Assembly: GCA_902590365.1 (NCBI GenBank)
Contig: CACIWJ010000005.1
Span: forward strand, 1 to 32,185
DNA length: 32,185 nucleotides
Direction: 5' to 3'
From: an uncultured Pelagibacteraceae bacterium
GTDB taxonomy: Bacteria; Pseudomonadota; Alphaproteobacteria; Pelagibacterales; Pelagibacteraceae
Positions 25,498 through 32,185 of the stretch are shown piece by piece (the first letter of the stretch is position 1; each line of letters begins with the position of its first letter). A program made the translations under genes and the position numbers. Below the pieces are notes generated by a model. That model was not told the DNA's origin, did no database searches, and was given only the letters and a program-made list of their open reading frames with translations.

Positions 25498-26583
25498 ATG
25501 GAAATATTTTATAATTTTAAAGTTCTTTTTTTGTCAGTATGGAACAAGGGTATTCTTGGGGTCGACATATTTCAAATTTTAATTGGAATTGGAATTTTTC
25601 TTATTTTTTTAATTTTTAGAGGAATCATAAGCAAAGTAATAATAAAAAAATTAGATAATATTGCCAAAAGAACTAGTAATAAACTTGACGATACTTTTGT
25701 ACAAGCAATGGAAGGACCTGCAAGATTCTTACCAATAGTTATAGGTTTTTTTATTGCAAGTTATTACATGACTTTCTCCGAAGAAAGCAGAGCTGTTGTA
25801 GATACAATTAATAGAACATTAATAACCATTTTGATTTTTTGGGTGATACATCAGATAATAGAACCTATTTCTTACATTTTAAGTGGATTAGATAAAGTTT
25901 TAACTCGAGAATTAATTGGTTGGATTATTAAATCTTTAAAAATTTTAATTTTTATTTTAGGTTTAGCTGCAGTACTTGAACTTTGGGGAATAAAAATAGG
26001 ACCAATTATTGCAGGATTAGGTTTGTTTGGTGTTGCTGTTGCATTAGGAGCACAAGATTTGTTTAAAAATTTAATTTCTGGAATATTAGTTTTAGTTGAA
26101 AAAAGATTTAAAATTGGAGACTGGATACTTGTTGAAGGTATAATTGAAGGAATTGTAGAAAAAATAGGTTTCAGATCTACTGTGATACGAAAATTTGACA
26201 AATCAATTGCAATTATACCAAATTTTCAATTTGCTGAAAATGCAGTAATAAATATTAGTCAAACAACCAATTGGATTATTAGTTGGACAATTAATTTGCA
26301 ATACGATTCAACAGTTGATCAACTTAAAACAATAAGAAATGAAATTGAAGATTACATAAAAAAAAATGAAGATTACAAACCCGAACTTGGATATGCAGTT
26401 AGGGTAGATCAATTTTCTGAAAGTTCTATTGATATGTACATTCGTTGTTTTACTAAAACGGATGACTGGGATGAATGGTTAGCTGTAAAGGAAAGACTTG
26501 CAATTCAAATTAAACAAATTGTAGAAAAAAATAAAGCATCATTTGCTTTCCCTAGCCAGTCTATTTATGTTGAGAAGAAATGA
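25498..26583 (+). CDS. Small-conductance mechanosensitive ion channel (MscS family)
   Basis: GPIIAGLGLFGVAVALGAQDLFKNLISGILVLVEKRFKIGDWILVEGIIEGIVEKIGFRSTVIRKFDKSIAIIPN is a typical MscS core. Confidence 0.93.
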   Translation: MEIFYNFKVLFLSVWNKGILGVDIFQILIGIGIFLIFLIFRGIISKVIIKKLDNIAKRTSNKLDDTFVQAMEGPARFLPIVIGFFIASYYMTFSEESRAVVDTINRTLITILIFWVIHQIIEPISYILSGLDKVLTRELIGWIIKSLKILIFILGLAAVLELWGIKIGPIIAGLGLFGVAVALGAQDLFKNLISGILVLVEKRFKIGDWILVEGIIEGIVEKIGFRSTVIRKFDKSIAIIPNFQFAENAVINISQTTNWIISWTINLQYDSTVDQLKTIRNEIEDYIKKNEDYKPELGYAVRVDQFSESSIDMYIRCFTKTDDWDEWLAVKERLAIQIKQIVEKNKASFAFPSQSIYVEKK

Positions 26584-26870
26584 TTGCTATTTTTTATTTA
26601 GCTCTACAAATTCTAAAACTTTATTCTTACGTAGTGATAGCAAATGTTATTATAAGCTGGTTGATAGCTTTTAATGTTTTAAATACTTCAAATAGGTTTG
26701 TGTATTCAATTTTAGATTTTACTTATAGATTAACAGAACCATTTTTGAGCAAAATTAGAAGATTTCTCCCTACTCTTGGTGCTTTTGATATTTCACCAAT
26801 AATACTTCTTTTGTTGATCTGGTTTATAGAAATGTGTATGAAGCTTTACATAGCACCTTTAATTTTTTAA
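26580..26870 (+). CDS. YggT family protein
   Basis: YVVIANVIISWLIAFNVLNTSNRFVYSILDFTYRLTEPFLSKIRRFLPTLGAFDISPIILLLLI. Confidence 0.9.
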   Translation: MIAIFYLALQILKLYSYVVIANVIISWLIAFNVLNTSNRFVYSILDFTYRLTEPFLSKIRRFLPTLGAFDISPIILLLLIWFIEMCMKLYIAPLIF

Positions 26871-26879
26871 GAGCCCTGT

Positions 26880-27728
26880 ATGATTTTAATAGATGGAAAA
26901 AAAGAAGCAGCAAAATTAAGAGAAGAACTAAAACAAGAAGTTTTAGGTTTAAAAGATATGTTTAAAAAAGTCCCAGGTCTTACAGTTATTTTAATTGGAG
27001 ATATGGCGCCGAGCCAAATTTATGTTCGTAATAAAGAAAGATCTGCAAAAGAAGTAGGTTTAAAATCTGAGGTTATTAAATATCCAGAAAGTATAGAAGA
27101 AAAAATAGTTTTAGAAAAAATTTTGGAGCTAAATAAAGATGATACAGTATCTGGAATTTTGGTTCAATTGCCTTTACCAAAACATATTGATAAACAAAAA
27201 GTAATTGAGGCAATTTTACCTAGTAAGGATGTGGATGGACTTCATCCGATGAATGTAGGAAACCTTTCTTCAGGGTATCAGGGCTCTATTCCTTGTACTC
27301 CTCTTGGATGCTATTTATTAATAAAAAATATAGAACCTAATTTAACTGGAAAAAAAGCAGTTATGATTGGAAGATCAAATTTAAATGGAAAAGCGATGGC
27401 GCAACTTCTATTACAAGAAGACTGTACTGTAACAATTACACATTCAAAAACAAAAAATTTAAAAGCTGAATGTTTGGCCGCAGATATTATAGTTGCTGCA
27501 GTTGGAATTACTGAACTTGTAAAAGGTGACTGGGTTAAAAAGGATGCAATAGTAATTGATGTTGGAATTAACAAAACTGATAAAGGAATTGTTGGTGATG
27601 TTGCATTTGATGAAGTTTCAAAAGTTGCAAAAGCCTTAACACCTGTTCCAGGTGGTGTTGGTCCTATGACTATTGCTTGTTTATTAAAAAATACTATTGA
27701 ATGTTTTAAAAGATCTCAAAAAAATTAA
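26880..27728 (+). CDS. folD: Bifunctional methylenetetrahydrofolate dehydrogenase/methenyltetrahydrofolate cyclohydrolase
   Basis: GDMAPSQIYVRNKERSAKEVG, GILVQLPLPKHID, PSKDVDGLHPMNVGNL, IPCTPLGC, IGRSNLNGKAMAQLL, PVPGGVGPMTIACLL. Confidence 0.97.
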   Translation: MILIDGKKEAAKLREELKQEVLGLKDMFKKVPGLTVILIGDMAPSQIYVRNKERSAKEVGLKSEVIKYPESIEEKIVLEKILELNKDDTVSGILVQLPLPKHIDKQKVIEAILPSKDVDGLHPMNVGNLSSGYQGSIPCTPLGCYLLIKNIEPNLTGKKAVMIGRSNLNGKAMAQLLLQEDCTVTITHSKTKNLKAECLAADIIVAAVGITELVKGDWVKKDAIVIDVGINKTDKGIVGDVAFDEVSKVAKALTPVPGGVGPMTIACLLKNTIECFKRSQKN

Positions 27729-27729
27729 T

Positions 27730-28149
27730 ATGCCAAATTCAATTAGGTGGATTATATTTGTTACTGGATGGATGACATTTAGAGCAGTCGGTTCTAGTTT
27801 ATTTTTATTTTGGAACATAACTGGAAATGAAAGAGGAGCACCACCGGAATGGATTTTGGCATTAATTGGAGATTTTATAATTGGTACAACAGCATTTTTT
27901 TTAGTTTATGGTATATTAAAAAAACCCTCTTATTTAATTTGGGGATTATTACTTTCTTGGAATATTTTAGGACTTATAGATTTACTTGGTGCTATAAGAA
28001 CCAGTTTATTAGTACCTTTCGGACCAATACCAGAAGTGGGCTTAACAAGCATAGGTGTGAGATCTATTTTGTTTTTAAATACTTTTTTACAAATATCTTG
28101 CATATACTTACTATTTAAGGATAGCGTTAGAAACTATTTTAAAAATTAG
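27730..28149 (+). CDS. Hypothetical multi-span membrane protein
   Basis: ORF from MPNSIRWIIFVTGWMTFRAVG; the track start at 27697 lies inside folD, while the ATG at 27730 follows the folD stop. Hydrophobic helices throughout. Confidence 0.7.
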   Translation: MPNSIRWIIFVTGWMTFRAVGSSLFLFWNITGNERGAPPEWILALIGDFIIGTTAFFLVYGILKKPSYLIWGLLLSWNILGLIDLLGAIRTSLLVPFGPIPEVGLTSIGVRSILFLNTFLQISCIYLLFKDSVRNYFKN

Positions 28150-28167
28150 ATATAAATTTTACTGAAT

Positions 28168-29355
28168 TTATTTTTTTAAATTTTTTTTATGAAAATTAAT
28201 AAATCTTTCAACGTTAGATTTATTGAATGTTTTATTCTCTTCAAAAGAAACCTTTTTCATTGAATAAGCATTACTTCTAGTCTGTCTAGATACAATTGTA
28301 ATATTACCTTTGTATAGTTTGAGCTTAACAGATCCGTTCACTTTACTTCTCTTTAGATCAACAATTTTTTGAAGCTTAAATCTTGCTTTTGAATACCAAT
28401 AACCATTGTAAATGAGCTCTGCATATTTTGGCATTATTTCATCTTTTTTGTGCATGGTACCTTTGTCTAATGTTACTGATTCAATTGCTCTATGAGCATT
28501 AATTAATAAAGTTCCTCCTGGTGTTTCATAAACACCTCTTGATTTTATTCCAATAAATCTATTTTCAACTAGATCAACTCTTCCAATTCCATTTTTACCG
28601 GCAATAAAATTTAATTTATCTAAAAGCTTTGATGGGGATAGTTTTTTACCATTTATACTTATTGGGTCACCATTTTTAAATCCTATAGTTACAAAAGAAG
28701 GCTTGTTAGGTGCCTTTTCAGGAGAAGTTGTTCTTTGAAAAATAAATTCGGGTGCGGAATTTTTTGGATTTTCTAAAACTTTTCCCTCAGTTGATGTATG
28801 AAATAAATTATCATCCACTGAAAATGGTGGAGCGCCTTTTTTATCTTTTGGAATTGATATTCCATGTTTTTTTGCATAATTAATTAAATTAGTTCTAGAT
28901 TTAAGTTTCCAGATTCTCCAAGGAGCTATTATTTTTATTTTTGGTCCAAAATAATGATAACCAAGTTCAAATCTTACTTGGTCATTTCCTTTGCCCGTTG
29001 ATCCATGAGAAACAGCATAAGCTTTAAATTTTTTAGCAACTCTAATTTGATCCTTTGCAATTAACGGTCTTGCAATTGATGTACCTAATAAATAAACACC
29101 TTCATAAATGGCATGTCCTCTTATCATTGGATAAATGTAATCTTTAACAAAAGTATCTTTTAAATCTTTTATTATTATTTTTTTAACACCAAGCTTTTTT
29201 GCATTTTTAATTACTTTTTTTCGATCAATTTTCTGACCAATATCTGCAGTGTAAGCAATTATTTCAGCTCTATAATTTTCTTGTAACCATTTTAAGATGA
29301 TAGAAGTGTCCAGCCCACCCGAATAGGCAAGTACAATTTTTTTTTTAGATTTCAT
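28168..29355 (-). CDS. argG: Argininosuccinate synthase
   Basis: KKIVLAYSGGLDTSIILKWLQE, GTSIARPLIAKDQIRVAKKFKAYAVSHGSTGKGNDQVRFE, APWR. Confidence 0.97.
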   Translation of the reverse strand: MKSKKKIVLAYSGGLDTSIILKWLQENYRAEIIAYTADIGQKIDRKKVIKNAKKLGVKKIIIKDLKDTFVKDYIYPMIRGHAIYEGVYLLGTSIARPLIAKDQIRVAKKFKAYAVSHGSTGKGNDQVRFELGYHYFGPKIKIIAPWRIWKLKSRTNLINYAKKHGISIPKDKKGAPPFSVDDNLFHTSTEGKVLENPKNSAPEFIFQRTTSPEKAPNKPSFVTIGFKNGDPISINGKKLSPSKLLDKLNFIAGKNGIGRVDLVENRFIGIKSRGVYETPGGTLLINAHRAIESVTLDKGTMHKKDEIMPKYAELIYNGYWYSKARFKLQKIVDLKRSKVNGSVKLKLYKGNITIVSRQTRSNAYSMKKVSFEENKTFNKSNVERFINFHKKNLKK

Positions 29356-29359
29356 TTAC

Positions 29360-29866
29360 TTAACTACAGCTTTTCTTTGCCTCATTGTAAGCTTTTGTGA
29401 ATCCTAATAGAGAATAATGATCAATAGTTTGTGAACCAGATTTATTGTAGCCAGAAATCATAATTCTTGAACCTTTTTTCATAGTTCTTATCATTTTTTT
29501 TTCAACTTTATTATCCGCTATCCAGGCGAAACTTTGTTGAGATATATCAAAATTATATTTATGTTTGCCTGACTTTGCAGTTATCGAATTTTGTTGATTA
29601 AATTCGTAGCCTGGTGTTGTGCTGATTTCATTTGTTATTTTTTCATTTGGTCTAAAAGAAACGAAAAGTCTTGCATCTCTTTTATTTTTTTTAGGAGCTT
29701 GTAAAACTGGTTTAGATTGAGCAAAACAAGTTATCCCTGAATCTTCAACTAAGACCATAGCTTCCCAATCTTTAAATTTACCAATTTTTTTTACTTCTTC
29801 CGCTGAAACTGAAAAACAAAAAAATAAGATTAATAAATTTAATATAATTTTTTTAATTAAGGACAT
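29360..29866 (-). CDS. Invasion-associated locus B (IalB)-like periplasmic protein
   Basis: N-terminal signal peptide (KKIILNLLILFFCFSVSAEE); 'FKDWEAMVLVEDSGITCFAQSKPV' matches the IalB family pattern. Confidence 0.75.
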   Translation of the reverse strand: MSLIKKIILNLLILFFCFSVSAEEVKKIGKFKDWEAMVLVEDSGITCFAQSKPVLQAPKKNKRDARLFVSFRPNEKITNEISTTPGYEFNQQNSITAKSGKHKYNFDISQQSFAWIADNKVEKKMIRTMKKGSRIMISGYNKSGSQTIDHYSLLGFTKAYNEAKKSCS

Positions 29867-30894
29867 GGATTTGGATATTTTTTTTGAATTTCATTAATTT
29901 GTTTAATAACTTCATCATTTAGATTTAAATTTACACTTTCTATATCAGTTTTCAACTGCTCCATTGTCGTAGCACCAATAATCACACTAGTCATAAAAGG
30001 TTGTAATTCACAAAACTTTAAAGACATTTGAGCCAAATCTAGATTATTTTTTTTTGCAACCTCATAATAAGCATCTACAGCTACATTTGTATTTGGTTTA
30101 TTATATCTTGTCCAAAAATTAGGGTCTAAAGCTACTCTAGAATTTTTAGGCATTTGGTTGTTACGATATTTACCTGACAAATAGCCACTTGCTAAAGGAG
30201 AATATGCTAGCAATCCGATTTGTTCTCTTATTGAAACTTCTGCCAACCCAACTTCATAGGTTCTATTTAATAAACTATAAGGATTTTGAACTGACATCAT
30301 TCTTGGAAGATTTTTTTCTTTAGAAATTTCTAAAAATTTTGATGTTCCCCAAGGTGTCTCATTCGATAATCCTATATTTCTTATTTTTCCTTCATCTATA
30401 AATTTTTTCAAATTCTCTAATACATCTTCGAACTTGTTCCATTCACTATTATCTTTATGTTCATAACCCAATCTACCGAACATATTAGTATTTCTTTCTG
30501 GCCAATGTAGTTGATACAAGTCAATATAATCTGTCTGCAATCTTTTTAAACTTCCATTCAATGCTTCTGTAAGATTTTTTTTGTCAAATTGATTTCCACC
30601 ACCTCTTAAGTATGGACGTGAAGGTCCAGCCACTTTTGTGGCAAGAATAACCTTGTCTCTTTTATTTGTTTTTTTAAACCAATTTCCAATTATTATTTCT
30701 GTATGTCCAAAAGTTTTTTCTTTCGGGGGAACGGAATAAAGTTCTGCAGTATCCCAAAAATTAACGCCTTGATCTAATGCATAGTTCATTTGTTCAAAAC
30801 CTTCATCTTGAGTATTTTGTTCCCCCCAGGTCATTGTTCCAAGGCAAATAGTGCTTACTTTTAAGTCTGTATTTCCTAATTTTCTGTAATTCAT
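29857..30894 (-). CDS. Aldo/keto reductase (Tas-like)
   Basis: MNYRKLGNTDLKVSTICLGTMTWGEQNTQDEGFEQMNYALDQGVNFWDTAELYSVPP, DYIDLYQLHWPERNTNMFG. Confidence 0.93.
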   Translation of the reverse strand: MNYRKLGNTDLKVSTICLGTMTWGEQNTQDEGFEQMNYALDQGVNFWDTAELYSVPPKEKTFGHTEIIIGNWFKKTNKRDKVILATKVAGPSRPYLRGGGNQFDKKNLTEALNGSLKRLQTDYIDLYQLHWPERNTNMFGRLGYEHKDNSEWNKFEDVLENLKKFIDEGKIRNIGLSNETPWGTSKFLEISKEKNLPRMMSVQNPYSLLNRTYEVGLAEVSIREQIGLLAYSPLASGYLSGKYRNNQMPKNSRVALDPNFWTRYNKPNTNVAVDAYYEVAKKNNLDLAQMSLKFCELQPFMTSVIIGATTMEQLKTDIESVNLNLNDEVIKQINEIQKKYPNPCP

Positions 30895-30958
30895 TAATTT
30901 TTTGTTACTTTAATATTGACTTCTTGAAAATTTTTAAAAAAATAACTATATATAAATT

Positions 30959-31714
30959 ATGGATTTTAACAGACAAAATATTTTTCAAGCAACAGCTGCC
31001 AAAAAGACAGTTGTTTGGGACGCAGGTCTTAGGTCGTATATGCTTAAAGTTTATAATTATATGGCGACAGGAGTTCTTTTAACGGGAATAATTGCACTTT
31101 TATCATTTAAAACATCTGTTGTTACAGATCCAAGTGGAGCAATTACTGGTTTTACTAGTTTTGGTAATGCTCTATTTTTTTCTGGACTAAAATGGGTGGT
31201 CATGCTCGCGCCCCTAGGTGTTGTTTTTTACATGAGTTTTGGAATTAACAAAATGAGTTCAGCAAAAGCTCAAACAGTTTTTTGGATTTTTGCAGCTTTA
31301 ATGGGCCTTTCTTTGTCTTGGATATTATTAGTCTACACAGGCGTAAGTGTAGCAAGAGTGTTTTTTATTACTTCCGCAACTTTTGGAGCTATGAGTATTT
31401 ATGGATACACAACCAAGAGAGATCTAACAAAATTAGGATCTTTTTTAATGATGGGTTTAATAGGTATAATTATTGCATCTTTAGTAAATATATTTTTGAA
31501 ATCAGGAATGATGTATTTTATTATTTCAATACTTGGAGTTTTAATTTTTGTTGGCTTAACTGCATATGATACACAGAAAATAAAAAATATGTATGCAGCT
31601 TCTGATAGTGGTGAGCTAATGGGCAAAAAAGCAGTTATGGGAGCATTAACTCTTTACTTAGACTTTATAAATTTATTTATAATGTTACTAAGATTATTTG
31701 GCCAAAGAAGATAA
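30959..31714 (+). CDS. Bax inhibitor-1/YccA family membrane protein
   Basis: Seven hydrophobic segments; 'FFITSATFGAMSIYGYTTKRDLTKLGSFLMMGLIGIIIASLVN', 'GLTAYDTQKIKNMY', 'GALTLYLDFINLFIMLLRLFG'. Confidence 0.93.
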   Translation: MDFNRQNIFQATAAKKTVVWDAGLRSYMLKVYNYMATGVLLTGIIALLSFKTSVVTDPSGAITGFTSFGNALFFSGLKWVVMLAPLGVVFYMSFGINKMSSAKAQTVFWIFAALMGLSLSWILLVYTGVSVARVFFITSATFGAMSIYGYTTKRDLTKLGSFLMMGLIGIIIASLVNIFLKSGMMYFIISILGVLIFVGLTAYDTQKIKNMYAASDSGELMGKKAVMGALTLYLDFINLFIMLLRLFGQRR

Positions 31715-31715
31715 T

Positions 31716-31735
31716 AACTACTTTTGTAGTTTTTT
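31716..31735 (+). terminator. Short rho-independent terminator for the Bax-inhibitor gene
   Basis: AACTAC-TTTT-GTAGTT hairpin followed by TTTT; lies inside the 3' end of the convergent DUF2794 ORF. Confidence 0.5.
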
Positions 31736-32062
31736 CCAATTTGTATTTTTTAAAAGGTTTTCTAAATTATTTGAGTTTTTAAGAACCTTACTTTTTGAGT
31801 CAGTTATCATGTATTTTAAATTTTGACTAATGGGTTTAAAATTTTTACATATTTTGTAAATTGCATTTTCCGCTGCATTTTTAAAAACGTTAAATTCAAC
31901 TTGCTTACTTGAAATCGTAAGGCCATAGTCTTTCCAAGAACCTTCAGAAACCATTTTAGCATACAAATCTAAAATAATTTTTAATTCATCTTTTTCAAAA
32001 AAATATTTATAATTTTGATCTTTGTTTAAATTATTTACTACGAGTTTTAAATTTCTATTCAT
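31718..32062 (-). CDS. DUF2794 domain-containing protein
   Basis: '[54 protein letters not shown]' resembles the alphaproteobacterial DUF2794 family ('G.WRDYAID...D.A.F..FRR..E.PLYRI.K'). Confidence 0.8.
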   Translation of the reverse strand: MNRNLKLVVNNLNKDQNYKYFFEKDELKIILDLYAKMVSEGSWKDYGLTISSKQVEFNVFKNAAENAIYKICKNFKPISQNLKYMITDSKSKVLKNSNNLENLLKNTNWKKLQK

Positions 32063-32185
32063 TCAATTTGTATTTATTTATCAATCCTATTTGGAATGCT
32101 GTAAATATAAAAGTAATTGGTAACATTCCCCAAACTTTAAAATTAACCCAAAATTCTTCAGATTGTGTTCTCCAAACTATTTCAT
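32055..32185 (-). CDS. yciB: YciB/intracellular septation protein A family, C-terminal end (partial, continues beyond window)
   Basis: Minus frame gives ...[41 protein letters not shown], like the YciB C-terminus; stop overlaps the DUF2794 start. Confidence 0.75.
   Translation of the reverse strand, partial: EIVWRTQSEEFWVNFKVWGMLPITFIFTAFQIGLINKYKLNE

Noticed and set aside
31282-31569. Overlapping 95-aa ORF inside the Bax-inhibitor gene
   Set aside because: Alternative frame of a strong known CDS with low-complexity F/Y/N-rich translation; no independent support.
1-32185. CRISPR array, transposase, integrase, prophage structural genes or rRNA
   Set aside because: No regularly spaced repeats, no IS-like inverted termini with transposase, no integrase or phage structural ORFs and no rRNA-like sequence seen on reading both strands.

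Overview
AT-rich alphaproteobacterial chromosome segment that resembles SAR11/Pelagibacterales in gene content, gene density and poly-A/T-rich coding. This lineage call is inferred, not searched. The core backbone is ubiH/coq6-like (partial), a LON-domain protein, tRNA-Gly(GCC), pterin dehydratase, purH, heparinase II/III, rpe, an acetate-uptake module (DUF4212 + SSS symporter + acs), an EVE-domain gene, a TPR/GT41 glycosyltransferase, tsaD, hemC, hemD, mscS, yggT, folD, argG, an IalB-like protein, an aldo/keto reductase, a Bax-inhibitor-1 family protein, DUF2794 and yciB (partial). The backbone is interrupted at about 11.4-20.86 kb by two adjacent accessory modules. Module (i) is a Type IIS restriction-modification cassette with an AlwI/BstNBI-like REase, two beta-class DPPY methyltransferases and several unknown small genes. 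Module (ii) is a three-gene deoxyamino-sugar cassette: C-methyltransferase, NDP-hexose 2,3-dehydratase and DegT aminotransferase, i.e. EvaC/EvaA/EvaB-like. The most unusual signal is that the 5' end of the EVE-domain gene is present three times: intact at 11408, as a 31-bp exact copy at 17072-17102, and as a decayed copy of about 58 bp with in-frame stops at 20801-20858, abutting the TPR gene stop. These copies bracket each module, which suggests a serial insertion hotspot at the start codon region of this gene with no recognisable integrase present.
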